This document shows positions 40,701-52,354 of a DNA stretch of 64,000 bases, one piece after another (position 1 is the first letter of the stretch; the number at the start of each line of letters is the position of its first letter). Position numbers and translations under genes: made by a program. The stretch is from positions 124,001 through 188,000 of the forward strand of contig JAALGY010000016.1 in the NCBI GenBank assembly GCA_032358165.1, written 5' to 3'. The stretch is from Diplosphaera chodatii. Lineage: Eukaryota; Chlorophyta; Trebouxiophyceae; Prasiolales; Stichococcaceae. The notes beneath the pieces were generated by a model that made no database searches, was not told where the DNA came from, and worked only from the letters and a program-made list of their open reading frames with translations.

Positions 40701-42669
40701 ATGGTTTGAATCAGCTTCGTGTCACCCGTTGCATTGCAGCAGGAGGAGGATCGTGGGGTTGCAGCAGAGCGAGAGCGGGTGCTGAGCGGCAGCGCGCAGC
40801 AGGATGCGGTGTGCCTCGCCCACCTGCACAAGCGCTATGGGGCGCTTGGCTCGAAGGTATCGACCCCTGTGGTGATAGTGTAGCAAGTACTGGTTGATGA
40901 TGGCATACTAGCAGCAAGGTACATAGATTCTGTGATTCCGTTGCTCATCTCACCATCTGCTAAGGAGTGCAGGCAGCAGTCGAAGATTTGTGCCTGGGCA
41001 TCAGGCGGCGCGAACGCTTTGGGTTCCTGGGCCCAAATGGTGTGTGACGATTGCTGCTGCAGGGAGGCCGATGTTTGCAGTACTGTGCAGCGGAAACCTC
41101 GGATAAACGCGTGCATGCTTGCTCCTGTCACTGCACTGTTCGATAGGTTGCAGTCGCTGCTGCGCAGGTGCCGGCAAGACAACGGCGCTTTCAATCCTGG
41201 CTGGGCGGCAGCAGGCCACCAGCGGCGCTGCCTTTGTCAGCGGCGCGCCCGCCGGCTCAGCCGCAGCTCAGGCCTCCCTGGGGTACTGCCCGCAGGCGCG
41301 GCGTTGTAGGACCACAGCCTGCCAGCTCCTGTGCCATCGACCTCGGCCATCTCCCAGCTGGTGGATCCACAGAATTGAATGAGTGAATGTGGCTCGGTGC
41401 AGGTGGACCCGCTGCTGGGCCTGCTCACGGGGGTGGAGCACCTGCAGCTGTTCCTGCGACTGAAGGTGCGCTCGATTGCCACTTGTCCCCGACCCCTGCG
41501 CACCACGATTCGTCTGTAATCGCTGTGCACTCATACCAACGATTAGGCTGGGCAGCAGCAGCTGGCATGTCATCGCCAGGCCGTCACCGTGCAGGGCGTG
41601 GCAGAGCGGGAGGTGAGCGCGGAGGCCCTGGAGCTGGTGAGACGGGTGGGGCTGCCTGCGGAGATGGCGCTGCGGCCGGCGCACACCTACTCCGGCGGCA
41701 ACAAGCGCAAGCTCAGCCTGGCCATCGCGCTCGCCGGCCGGCCGGCGGCTGTGCTGCTGGACGAGCCCTCCTCTGGTACAAAATTGGTGCTCCGTGTTGC
41801 TCGAACCTGTTGAAATCCACTGCATGGCCACGACAAATCAACACTGGTCTCTTGATGGTGGTCAGTATATGCTGCACGGCACCTGTGGTCCATTGACCGA
41901 CCCGCCTCTGCTTGGTGCTGCGAACCAGGCATGGACCCCAGGGCGCGTCGTGCGATGTGGGGCGCCATCCTGGCTGCGACTGAGGCCGCGGACGTCGCAG
42001 TTGTGCTGACGACCCACAGCATGGAGGAGGTGCCTCGGGAGAGGGCCGAAGTTGTTGGCAGGACCCTGTCACGACGCACGACTGCATGCACTGTGTGACG
42101 CATCCGACAGCAGGCCACAAGGCAGTTGCCACTAACACAGGATTCTGATTGTATGCGCAGGTGGAGGTCCTCTGCAGCCGAGTTGGCATCATGCACACGG
42201 GCAGGCTGGCCTGTGTTGGCAGCCCACAGCGCCTGAAGAGCCTGTATGGCGGTACGCAGCTGCCGGCATGTCAGCCCGTCATCGATATTCACAAACCGAC
42301 TTCGTGTTGTCAACACATGCATTACACTGTGCTCGTGCTGGTCACAATGCAGGGTCATACCTGCTGGAGGTTTTCGGAGCAGACGACGCCGCAGGGCAGG
42401 CTGCCATTGTGGACTTTGCTGCGGCCCAGCTGGGCGCAGCACCTGTTGAGGCGCCTGCGGGCGGGCGGCTGCGCTTTGCACTGCCTCCAGGCGCATCGCT
42501 GCCAGCGGTGTTTCGTGCCGTCGAGGCGGTGCGCCAGCAGATCGGCATCCAGACCTTCAGCCTGAGCCAGCCCACGCTCGAGCAGGTGTTCGTAAATGTG
42601 GTCGGTGGCCAGTTGGATGCTGAGGCGGGTGCGGATCATTTCGACCTTGATGAGTTGGGCGACAGCTGA
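31756..42669 (+). CDS. Full-size ABC transporter, subfamily A (ABCA)
   Basis: About 41 exons and 2,060 aa. Exons: 31756..32082, 32187..32415, 32501..32663, 32783..32897, 32955..33143, 33281..33448, 33582..33626, 33735..33851, 33958..34055, 34146..34329, 34448..34472, 34588..34707, 34816..34826, 34923..35071, 35182..35298, 35367..35404, 35606..35830, 36030..36203, 36358..36464, 36576..36633, 36743..36915, 37023..37230, 37355..37806, about 37886..37976, 38124..38302, 38430..38647, 38813..38955, 39081..39203, 39320..39516, 39646..39744, 39844..39906, 40013..40088, 40180..40616, 40740..40856, 40973..41039, 41168..41295, 41403..41465, 41595..41775, 41929..42029, 42161..42251, 42353..42669. Order is TMD1 (helix 1 [17 protein letters not shown], large extracytosolic loop, [11 protein letters not shown]), NBD1 (Walker [37 protein letters not shown]), TMD2, NBD2 ([38 protein letters not shown]). 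ABCA proteins move lipids; substrate here is unknown. Four introns start with GC. Weak points: start codon and the exon near 37886. Confidence 0.9.
34816..34826 (+). other. 11-nt micro-exon within the ABCA gene
   Basis: Bases 34816-34826 are flanked by a TGCAG acceptor and a GTAATT donor. They complete the codon left open by exon 34588..34707 (phase 1) and end in phase 0, exactly as needed by the exon at 34923, adding about four residues (GEPQ) between two membrane segments of TMD1. Confidence 0.7.
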
Positions 42670-42920
42670 GAGGCTGCGCAACATGGCTAGAGCATAGGCT
42701 CATCGGTCTTAATTGCTATTGAGGTAGCTGCTGCTGTATTGTCGATGTCTGCATAGGGTGTGTTTACATGTCTATTAGGTTGTCACAGGGAACGGCAACA
42801 AACTAGCACATTGGTTTGACCGCCCGATGCTATGCGATTGGTGCTTGTTGTGCTTGCCGCTGGAAACCGATGGAGAACAATTTCTGCATGGACGCAGGTA
42901 AGCACCCAAAGCATCTGCCA
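42670..42920. other. Short convergent spacer ABCA / ALG14
   Basis: 251 bp between stop codons. On the minus strand TGTAA at 42764-42768 sits about 155 nt past the ALG14 stop and could be its poly(A) signal. Confidence 0.4.
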
Positions 42921-43971
42921 TCAGTACAGTCTTCCCTGATACACGGCCCTTGGGTAAGGTTTTTGCAACGCTGGCCATTGCACAAACAATGCGCTCGTGG
43001 CGCGGCAATGATACAAGATGAGGCCAGACAGGCTGAGAGACGCCACGCGCGCAATGCTTTCGACGTACACAATCCGTGTGGGTGCAATGCTGACGAACCT
43101 GTGCACATCAATGCTGCAGCCTTTTGCACCGCCTGTCAAGTTGATTTCAAGCACGAACAGTGCAAGGTGTGCATGCTTTTCTGCTGGCGCTGTACTTACC
43201 TGAACAGTAATGCAGCAGCACATATCGGTATGCAGGTCCCCGGTCCGTTGACCAACAGCTGCACAGATGCACTTTGCACTCAGTGTCCGTATGGCAGGTG
43301 GTCACAGCAGTCAGCGGCAGCCGGGTCCTTCTGCCGAGAACCCCGGTGACTCACCAGATCTGGGCGCCGCCGCAAGACTACGCCAAAGGCTGTCGCCAGC
43401 GCTCGCAACGTCGTCAGCACGGAAGTCAGATAGGATTGGCCGACCTCCCTGCTGCGTGGTATCACATCGACTGCTGCAGCGGCGGGCGCTGCTCGGAGGT
43501 CCTCTGCCTGCAGGGTGGGTGCATGTCACCACGTTGTGATAAACTATCTGCCGAACGGTCAACGGTCAAAGGTGACAACATGCTTGCGCCATCATGCCTG
43601 CTGTTGTGCCTTCTGCTGGTCCTTCTGCTGCTGCTGCTCAAATGCCTGGGCCTTTGCAGTGCCCATGGCGTCCGTCGAGGCAACCACATAGGACCGCGGG
43701 CTGTACTGCTGCAACTGCAACGTCCCGAGAAGCTTCAGCATCTCTGCTGTGTGCCCACCTGCGCTGGTATCAGGCGTACGCGTCATCCACTGATCAGGCA
43801 TGCACAGTTGCGCCCATCATACCAGAGAGCATGGCTGTATGGCGCACCTGATCCGAGAACGATCATGGTTCTTACGGGCTGCGTGCTGCGTCGTCGTTGC
43901 ACGGGCTGCATGGCTAGCATCAACGCCCGAAGCAAAATGATTGCCACTGCGGCGCCAAGCCAGCGCCACAT
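42921..43971 (-). CDS. ALG14: UDP-GlcNAc transferase subunit ALG14
   Basis: Five exons: 43971..43848, 43758..43598, 43507..43355, 43258..43200, 43098..42921; 224 aa. ALG14 is the ER-membrane anchor and recruits the catalytic ALG13 to add the second GlcNAc to the dolichol-linked oligosaccharide. A single N-terminal membrane helix (LGAAVAIILLRALMLAM) is followed by the Rossmann start TMIVLGSGGHTAEMLKLLG, split by intron 1 inside the GSGG motif. Then YSPRSYVVASTDAMG, RSREVGQSYLTSVLTTL, LLVNGPGTCIPICAAALL and TRIVYVESIARVASLSLSG, ending in ALFVQWPALQKPYPRAVYQG. Motif order and length fit the family (about 215-240 aa). The Gln/Lys-rich run before intron 2 is unusual but sits in a variable loop. 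Intron 2 uses a GC donor (CAG|GCATGA). Confidence 0.93.
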
Positions 43972-44589
43972 GCTGGCACGCGCCCAATGGATCAGTGGTG
44001 TTCGACTGCAGTACTCACACGATGAACGTGTTGACCTCTACATCGTGCAAGCAAGTGGTGACAGTGTGCTGCAACTCCTCACGGAGCGTCAAAAGGGACT
44101 GTTGTCAGTAGCATCTGCAGGTGTCTGAAGCTAAAGCATTACACGCAGCTGCGCAAGGCTTGCGTGAGATAGCGTTGGATACCAGGCATGCCTGCACCGT
44201 GCCAGTATGCAAGTTCGAACTCCGTGTGCAAGCTGCACCTGCTTTGATCAAAGGCTCGCCATGTCATGCCACGTTGGCAGTGGCACCTGCAACCAAGCTT
44301 CGCTTCGATCGACGTTGACATTTGTGCATTTTCAAAGATGTTGTCAGCGTCCGTACGCGTGACACTCCGCGCGCCTGCCATACAGGTGTGGCAATGATTA
44401 GGCTTGTGCATGCATAGTCATGGTGGCGGCAACACTGTCTGCGCCAATATTTCATGCCTCAACTTTGCGCCCAAGTAATCGACGTCATCCCTGCAGGGTG
44501 CTGTACTCCGGAAGAGCGACGCTTTGTTGCGGAGGGCCACTCCCGTTTCAAACGGTTTCAATAGGCAGCGCCACTCCATTGTCACCGCG
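43972..44589. promoter_or_regulatory. Divergent region ALG14 / DUF2237 gene
   Basis: 618 bp between divergent starts. A plus-strand frame of 284 codons (43274-44128) reaches into it but runs antisense across ALG14 exons and encodes nothing recognisable. No regulatory motif identified. Confidence 0.45.
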
Positions 44590-45415
44590 ATGGCGTCTGG
44601 CAGCGGCACCGAGCAGACTAAGAACGTGCTGGGCGGCGAGCTGCAGTGCTGCTGCAAGGATCCGGTGACCGGCTTCCAGCGCGATGGCTACTGCAAGGTT
44701 GTGTCGGGCGACGCGGGTGTGCATGCTGTCTGCGCCCAGGTGCGGGCACATGCAGCATTGCAGCCACAGCTGTCCATCCGGGCGGAGCATGCAACACTCC
44801 CGTGTGGACAAAACGTGTTGTTCAAGGCTTTCGAGACGACCATGAAGGCTGCAGGGGAAACCAGTGCTATCCATAACGTCAGCATGAGGGACGTGTATGA
44901 CTGCAGCTGCGATTTTGAGACTGGTGTGCCTGCCCATTGCAGGTGACAGACGACTTCCTGGAGTACACCAAGGAGCAGGGCAACGACCTGAGCACCCCTC
45001 GCCCGGGGTTCCCAGGTCGGGGACACCCGAATCACATGCGGCCGTGTGCAGACCACTTCATGGAAGCTGTCTTGCATCACTAATGTTTCTGGCAGAACAG
45101 GCGTTGGGCAGTTGATCAAGCTTGTCCATCTCGCTTTGCGCAGGCCTTCGGAACGGCAGCAAGTGGTGCCTCTGCGTCGCAAGGTGCACACTACCCTGAT
45201 GCATTGGTCCCCTGGCATTTTCATCAGCAAAACTGCACGCTTCAGCAGCGCACGGGCACCAACATGCACACCATGCCATGCGCATCCACAGGTGGAAGCA
45301 GGCCCATGATGCTGGCAAAGCACCCAAGATCTTCCTGGAGGCCACAGATGCCAAGGCCCTGGACATGGTGCCACTGGACCTGCTGAAGCAGTATGCTGTT
45401 GAGGATGTACAGTAA
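44590..45415 (+). CDS. DUF2237 family protein
   Basis: Four exons: 44590..44739, 44943..45015, 45144..45183, 45292..45415; 128 aa, almost exactly the usual length of the family. Motifs in order: KNVLGGELQCCCKDPVTGF, DGYCKV, GVHAVCAQVTDDFLEYTKEQ, GNDLSTPRPGFPG, LRNGSKWCLCVARWKQA, and PKIFLEATDAKALDMVPLDL. The conserved Cys-rich N-terminus and the WCLCVARW motif are diagnostic for DUF2237, a family spread through bacteria and scattered eukaryotes whose biochemical role I do not know. The frame is open upstream of the ATG without another ATG, so a plastid or mitochondrial leader is unlikely unless a 5' exon exists. Confidence 0.9.
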
Positions 45416-45724
45416 ATGATTGGATCATCAATAGAAAGGTGGGGCTGATGTACACTTCCAGCAGCAACAATTTTGCAGGGGATTATTGCCAGCTCACATT
45501 CGTTTGCAGCCCACCTTGGGCAAAGAGGATGGCAAAATGCAACATGATTGACATTGCTACTGTCAAGAGTGCGGTATTCTTTGACGTTATGAAGCAGATG
45601 TAGTTGAGCCAGCGTGCGAAAGGTGCTCAAGATGGCCAGTGCTGTGGCTGCCAAATTACAACCACAAAATTGTAGGGTCTGAGAAAATTCCGTCAACACT
45701 CATGAGATTCGAAGGCCAGTTGCA
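45416..45724. other. Convergent 3' region DUF2237 / RAF1
   Basis: 309 bp between stop codons; no coding or RNA feature apart from a candidate minus-strand poly(A) signal at 45656-45660. Confidence 0.45.
45656..45660 (-). terminator. Possible TGTAA poly(A) signal for RAF1
   Basis: TGTAA on the minus strand about 65 nt past the RAF1 stop codon, a typical distance for green-algal transcripts. Confidence 0.4.
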
Positions 45725-48700
45725 TCACAGCTGGAGCAGCTCTGAGGTCTCTGCGGCGTCACCCTGCTGCCGGGTTGGCGCCCGGCAGCAGAACAGCACC
45801 TGTGCGCACACCTGCGCCCCGTCCGGCAGACTGCGCAGAACACCACCACCCTTGATGGTACAGCATGTTTGGAAGCACATGTGCAGCGTATGCAGCGCAT
45901 GCAGGCGCTCCACTACTGCCCCTACCCAACGTGCATCGACTCTCTGCATGCGGACCTGTCGCCGGCAGCAAGCTGCACTTTGCCGTCTGCGCCCGCAACG
46001 AGGTGCATGCGGCTGGGATCGACCTCCGATGTGCGGCTGCACACCAGCAGGGCCTGCCCCACTAGCCGCGCCAAATCCTTCTCAGTCTGCACAGGAGACA
46101 TAGGTTCCCCTGTTGCCCCGGACTGTGTATTCATGCAAGCGACACAAAACATATCAACACGAGATCGCTGCTGCAAAGACGCACGATCGTGACAATCAAG
46201 CAGACGCTACCTTTGAGCCAGTGGCTGCTGCGATCTCGGGGACCTTGCTGCAGTCGGGTACGAGCACGACCACCGGAGCAGGCGACAGCAGGATGATGTT
46301 CCATGCTGGAAGCGGCTGCATTTGAATGAGCGGGTATGCATCATGTCTGCGCAACACTTGCTGCACAGTACTGGACACAAAGATGACGAATGGCCAGGTA
46401 CTGTGCCTGATGAGTGCTACCGGAGCATCTTACGGCAGAAGGAGCTCACCACCCACTCAGACGAGCTTCCAGCTGCATCAATGCGGAAGTTGCCGAACGC
46501 GCCGCTAGTACTGACAGATGGCACACCTGTGCATATCAGACTTATCGTTGTATCTTGGCTTGCTGCGGTCTGTGCAAGTACACACAACACATACAGGTCC
46601 AGTTGCAGGTATCCCCACCTGCAAGCTCTGCACTGTTAAGGCTCCCATACTCGCCCGCCACTGCAACGGGCCGCACCCCCAGCTCTGCCTGCATGAACAG
46701 TGAGCCTCCCAATCAAGGTGCAGCTGTACAATCATAGGACATTTCGTTGCAGCAGCAGCTTACAAGCTGCCATGGAAAGGTCGTCGGCTGCAATGCAGGT
46801 GCTGCAGGCCAGCTGGTTGCCCCACCGCTGTGAACCGAACCATCTCCAGCTGCACAGCGCTGGCAGGCTGCCGGCTGTGTGGTGCTGCCGCCGCCTCAGA
46901 GTCGTCTATGAGGCGGCTCTGCAGATGCAGCAGGCAGCTTGAGCAATGGTCGACACGGTGGTAGGGTTCAGGCTTGTGCTGCAAAGCGGGGCGCAAGGTA
47001 AGGCATGTCAGAAACACGAGCTGTTCCCCCGCGTACCAGGGTTGCCTGCGCCTGAGGTGTGACAGCACACTCCAGCCCCTTCTGAACACATTGCTCCTTT
47101 GCCCTATCCGTCTTCGTTTCGAATGTCTGTGTGGGAAGGAATACAAACTTGACATGTTGCCATGGGATGTGAAGGGAATGGCTGTAGACCCATGTCCGCA
47201 AGCTTCAGACAAGCAATGCAGTTGCCATCCACAGTTGGCATGTGATGCAGGCTGCCACCAGCAGGTGTGCGCACGTCTCGGTAGTATTTGAAGGCAAGGC
47301 AGTCGCCCGGCGCATGTGAGAAGCCCGCCTTGACGCCCTCCCGCCTCTCGTGCTCCTTCACAGCCCGCGCCAACAGCACCGCATCCTGCATCCCATCGCT
47401 CCTCAGCTGGTGAAGCTTGTCATCGCTTCCGAGAGCATGAGCTGAGCCATTGCAGTCGACACACATCGCTGGTGCATCCTCCGAGGCAAACATCTCATGC
47501 CGCTGCGACTTTACCACTGCTCTGCTAGTGCCGGTTATTTGCTGCCGCTGCCGATGCACAGCGGTGTGACTATGGAGACTTGCACGGCCACCACGCACCC
47601 GCTGGTCGCTGCCGCGTTCGGCCATGTAGATTGCAGGCGCGGCGCGCTTGGCCACGGGCAGGAAGCGCAGCTCGTACAGCAGATGCTGGCCGCCCTGTTG
47701 TGAAAAGTAGTCCAGCACCTCCTCCGGCATGCCCGCCGACTGCTTCAGCGAATCATACACCTGCAACATGCAGATGCGACGCCGCGGCTCACGGGGCTGC
47801 CCAGTCTGCTGCTCGACGAAAGCTGATCAATCTCTGCCTCATATGACTACGCACAATGTGCAACGTGTGCCATATGCCACGAGCATGTCCTGCGCATGGC
47901 AAGCATCCTCACCGAGGCTGCCACCACCAAGATGTTCTGCTCGGGCCGCTCGACGCCCGTGGCCTGCTCCACTGCCAGGCCGTCGATGCCCGCACGTGCG
48001 AGGTTCGGCAGCAGCTTGGCCAGATCATGCCATTGCCCTGCAGGCGTGCGGCTCGACATTTACAGGCTGCAGAGTGTGCGTCTGTGGGCACGACCACATG
48101 CGTGCTGGGCCATCACGCAGGTCACCCACCGGCATTGGCCTTCAGGCGGTTCAGCATCATCTCCGTGTCTGCGGGGCGGTCTTCGACCAGCACCTCCTCG
48201 CCGCGCATGGTGGCGTCCAGGAAGCCCGGCGGCGGCCGAAAGGACCGCTGGCTGCCGGGCGCCGCCTCCGTGGCGATGCCGCTGCCGGGCGCGTCCTCCG
48301 CTGCCTTCCGCCGCGCCTCTCGGTCCTCCACGATGTCCGCTGCCGTTTTGCTGCGGCCCGCGCCGCCTGGCATGATCAGCCCGCCGCCGCCCGTGTTGCC
48401 GCCTCCACCCCTGCACAGGACGCCGTCCTTTACTGCCGACTGGTGTAGTGCAACAAAGCAGCCAAAAGTACTTGAGCTACACGCGCAAACCGATCGCGCA
48501 CCTGTCCATGACAGCCTGCACAGGCATCATGCTCCTGCTGCATCTGCTCCGACACCTTGCCGATGGCAAAGCGGCAGTGGAACATGTCAGCTGCTGCATG
48601 CCGTGCATCATGCTGTTCGCCTGCATCATGTCGTGACTCTGAGACCCGCTGCAAGTCTGGTATGCGGCGCCAAGCATGCCGACATGCGGATCTGAGGTCC

Positions 48701-48885
48701 GCGAAGGCTGGCGTGGCAACGGTTTGGTACGTTTCGAAACGATAAGCGGTGCCACACCTCGCATTTGCACTGCGGGCTTTGGTCCTTGCCGCTGCCACCA
48801 CGGGAACAAGGCGTGGCCGTCGCAGCGGACGCCTGCTAGGACTGATCGAGTTGCTGAAGGGATTGAGTTTGAATAGTCTGATCAT
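45725..48885 (-). CDS. RAF1: Rubisco accumulation factor 1, plastid precursor
   Basis: Twelve exons: 48885..48758, 48410..48130, 48037..47913, 47760..47599, 47406..47275, 47126..47037, 46918..46826, 46688..46619, 46526..46450, 46315..46211, 46086..45956, 45830..45725; about 499 aa. RAF1 is a dimeric stromal chaperone that binds RbcL dimers after chaperonin folding and drives RbcL8 assembly. The first 45 residues (Ser/Arg/Pro/Val-rich) are a transit peptide. The N-terminal alpha domain is clear: HDLAKLLPNLARAGIDGLAV, VYDSLKQSAGMPEEVLDYF, HLLYELRFLPVAKRAAPA, ARAVKEHERREG, GFSHAPGDCLAFKYYRD, AKEQCVQKGLECAVTPQAQ. The C-terminal beta domain shows VQLEMVRFTAAELGVRPVAV, PLPAWNIILLSPAPVVVLVP and ARLVGQALLVCSRTSEVDP. 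Exon 2 adds a Gly/Ala-rich linker absent from compact homologues. Exon junctions in the beta domain are inferred from frame. Confidence 0.92.
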
Positions 48886-48996
48886 TGGTACAAACAGGCG
48901 TGACAAGCCGCTGCACACGACTCAAAAGGCACTGCTACGCAGTCATTCGTCAGTCAGCACGTCCACGACATCGGCGTAGGCTGCGAAAGCAGCAGC
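48886..48996. promoter_or_regulatory. Very short bidirectional promoter RAF1 / ISN1
   Basis: Only 111 bp lie between the two divergent start codons, so 5' UTRs and core promoters of both genes must share this interval or overlap the coding regions. The alternative ISN1 starts at 49003 or 49015 change this little. Confidence 0.6.
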
Positions 48997-51900
48997 ATGC
49001 ATGCCGCTGGCGGCATGCACACCCGGGTACTGCCAGAGCTGACAGCCGTGAAGCCAGCCGTCCGCCCGGCGCTACAGAACAGCGTCATTCGCCGCCGGCG
49101 TGCCCGACTAGCGGTCGCCGTTTCAGGGCTGCATCTGCATCAGACGGGCCAGCCGGCCAGCCGCTGGGCTGAGCCACTGCTGCAGTGCTCGGCGTCACCA
49201 GCATCGCCTGTGGCGCACTCAGACCAGCAGACAGCCGCCTCCGCGTCGGATAATGCCTCCACGCCCCGCAGTGCTGCCAGCATCAGGACACCAGCAGGCG
49301 GGGCCATTTCGCTCCAGCAGCAGCTGACGGCAGCGACAGCAGCCGCACAGGCATCCACTGCTCATGCCGTGGCCATGCAAGCAGCTTACGACGCGCAGTC
49401 TGTCAGTCGCAGCAGCAGCGGCAACGACGACCGAGTGCAGCAACAGCAGCCGCCATTGCGGGATGCCTTCTCACACCGGGATGAGTGGCAGCAGGTGCAG
49501 GGAGTGCCCGACGAGCAGGCAGCAGCAAGCTCCAGTAGCGTGCCTGGCAGCAGAACAGCAGACGGCGCAGCACGCTCTGCAGGGCAGCCGTCGGAGGTGC
49601 CGCAAGCAGCAGATCGCAGTCTTTCAGAGCTGAACAGTGAAGCCGGGCGCTGGCCGGCAGTGTCTGCCGAGACCAGCAGCAGCGGCGCCAGCGGCGGGCT
49701 GGCCTCAGGTTCTGGCGACATTGGCAGCCCAGGGCACGAGCTTGTAGACCTGCTGGGCGGTGCAGAGGACGATCGCATGGGGCGGCGGGCCCGCTCGGCT
49801 TCAGATGCCAATGTGTAAGCAAAGCCTTTCCACATCTGACCTGCTGCCTTGCACCAGTGCCATCAGCCCTGACCTCTGTATTCCGTTTCTAGATACTCTT
49901 TGGCCTGCCAGTTCAACGTTGCTCTCATCTAATTGTCTCCCTTATGCGTCAACAGATTGCGGAGGAAGGGGCATTTGAAGGAGCAGGACGCGTTCATCAG
50001 CCTGCTGCTGCGGATGCACGAGATGCACTCCTGTCTGGAGGTCATGACCAAGATGGAGCGCTGGATCACAGAGCACCGCCGCGACCCGCGCGGCTCCCAG
50101 CTGTCACGCATGGTGCCCTCCGTGGTGAGCAGACAAAGGGATGCACCCTCGGATGCTGTCGGCGCCACACACATGCCATGTTTGTCCTGGCATGTCGTCG
50201 GTGTGCATGGGCAGCTCTTGTGCATCAAGCCACCCATTCATGGCTGCAGGGCTCCTTCTTCACGCCGCTCAAGCTAGTGGATGCGTTCCTGGAGTACGAC
50301 GAGTTCTTTGCGCTGTCAAGGCGCAAGTATGTGCCGCCTAACTTCGCGGAGATGCGCCACGTGCTGAACATAGCCCAGGTACACCATGCACTAGTTGATC
50401 AGAGGTAGTGTGATCGCCGTGCTCAGCTGCGCATCGTATATCACATGCTCAGCAGGCTGCTCTTGCTACACCAAGGTTCATTCAAACGGTCAGTGTTTGT
50501 TATGCTTTGCGCTACAGCTGCACGCCTCAGCCAGCACGCTGCGGCTCGTGACATTTGACGCGGACGGCACGCTGTACGCCGACGGAGCCCACATGGCCCA
50601 GGTGTGATGTCACTGCCATCAAGCCATGCCGGCAGTAAGCACATGCAGAGCTCGAAGTGCACCTCATGGTGAGCACGGTGCAGCCTGCACATGTGCTAAC
50701 CAACAACATGTGCATGTGCGCCTGGCAGGACAACCGCATGATCCAGCTGATCATCGACCTGATGAACCTGGGCGTGCACGTGGCGATCGTCACGGCGGCC
50801 GGGTACCCGGGCGACGCGGAGCGCTTCGAGCAGCGCGTGCAGGGCCTCCTGGCCGCCTTCCGCCAGCAGCGGCTGCCGGACCACATCACAGACAGGTGCT
50901 GCAGCGTGGCACGACCACCCAGACCTCGCTGCAGCTGGAGTGCAGCAGTACAGATGGCTGGCAGCAATAGCAGCGGCGGTGCAGAAGCAGCGGCGGCTGT
51001 GTGTCATCTTGTGCATGCTGTGTACCTGCCCACTGGAGTGTCGTTTTATGCAGGTTCCATATGATGGGGGGCGAGTGCAACTACCTGCTGCGCGTGTCGC
51101 CCGCGCCGGAGCGGCGACTGCAGTTTGTGCCGGACGGCCAGTGGAAGACCGAATACATGATGGGCTGGCGGCAGGGGGATATTGATGCGGTGCTGAACGA
51201 GGCGGGCGCCCTGCTGCAGTCCACCGCCTCCCACCTGCGCCTGCCTGTCGAGGTGTGGCAGCAACCACTGCAATCGTATGGTCACTTGCCTCCCAAAAGT
51301 GATATGTCTCCTGTATGGTAGCCGCAGTTTGTTGTCCGGGCTTAGGACACAGTGTACAGTGCACAAACGTTTTGGCTCACACACGCATGTCTGCACCATG
51401 CGACAGTGAGGGGGTCATTGGTGCTGGGCTGGCTGCAGATCATCAGGAAGGAGCGCTCGGTGGGCGTCAAGCCGACGGTGCCAACCATTTATGAGGTGGC
51501 CTCACCTGGCTGCCTGTGCACTGCCGCATGCGCAAGAAGGACCTATCAAGATTGACCTACCAGCATAGCCTGTGGCAGTGTGAACAGGTTGGTCGCATGA
51601 AACCCTGCAGCTGCCATCAGCTGCCAGTTTGATCACGCATTCCTGTCCTGGCGGCAGGTGCTGGAGGAGCTGGCAATCACGGTGCAGGCGCAGCTGGGGG
51701 ACCGGCTGCCGCTGCCCTTCTGCGCCTTCAACGGCGGCGCCGATGTCTTTGTGGACCTCGGCAACAAGTCCCTCGGCCTGGAGGTGCTGCTGTCCAGCTC
51801 GCAAGCTGTGCCCGGCTGCTGGCTGGTCATGTCAGCTTTTGACTCTTCACGCCCCCTGCATGGGATGTCTTCACGCCCCTGTGTGGAATGCATGTGCTGA

Positions 51901-52354
51901 GCCATGCGCCTGCCGGGTGCGCAGGCCCTCATGAACTTTCTGGCAATCAAGCCACACCAGGTGAGGAGCAGTGCGCTCCCACTATGGCATTGCATCCTCA
52001 AATGACGACACCTGCACCATGAGCAGTTGTATGTACCAGGTACTTGATCGTTTATTAGATTTCATCACAATGTCCCGAGCGCCATGACTGCTGCTACAGG
52101 CGGTGCATGTGGGTGATCGGTTTACGACCTCAGGCAATGACAGGGCGACACGCGACTGCTGCTGTATCTTGTGGGTAGCAAACCCCGGTGCGCTGAGTCC
52201 AACAAGAGAAGTGTCTGTCATGCTGACGTATGGCTGCAATGTGGTGCAGTGCTAGCGTGACTGTGACAGTGCTGCTGCAGATGAGACGATCTGGTTCATC
52301 AATCTGCTGCGGGACGAGATCGTGTCCCTGCGACGTGCCGAGTACATTGAGTAG
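48997..52354 (+). CDS. ISN1: IMP-specific 5'-nucleotidase with long low-complexity N-terminus
   Basis: Eleven exons: 48997..49814, 49956..50124, 50250..50378, 50518..50601, 50729..50895, 51054..51252, 51439..51495, 51658..51783, 51925..51960, 52100..52187, 52281..52354; 648 aa. From residue 273 it is a complete ISN1: LKEQDAFISLLLRMHEM, MVPSVGSFFTPLKLVDAF, the HAD motif I VTFDADGTLYADG, VHVAIVTAAGYPGDAERFEQ, MMGGECNYLLRVSP, IIRKERSVGVKPT, PFCAFNGGADVFVDLGNKSL, HVGDRFTTSGNDRA and a C-terminal helix. ISN1 hydrolyses IMP to inosine and is known from fungi and apicomplexans. Exon 1 encodes about 272 residues rich in Ser, Ala, Gln and Gly with an Arg/Val-rich first 45 residues, possibly organelle targeting. 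Phase 2 joining of exons 1 and 2 links both parts, but exon 1 could belong to another transcript. Confidence 0.88.

Noticed and set aside
43274..44128. 284-codon plus-strand frame
   Set aside because: It runs antisense across ALG14 exons, whose motifs and splice sites are clear; its translation resembles no protein.
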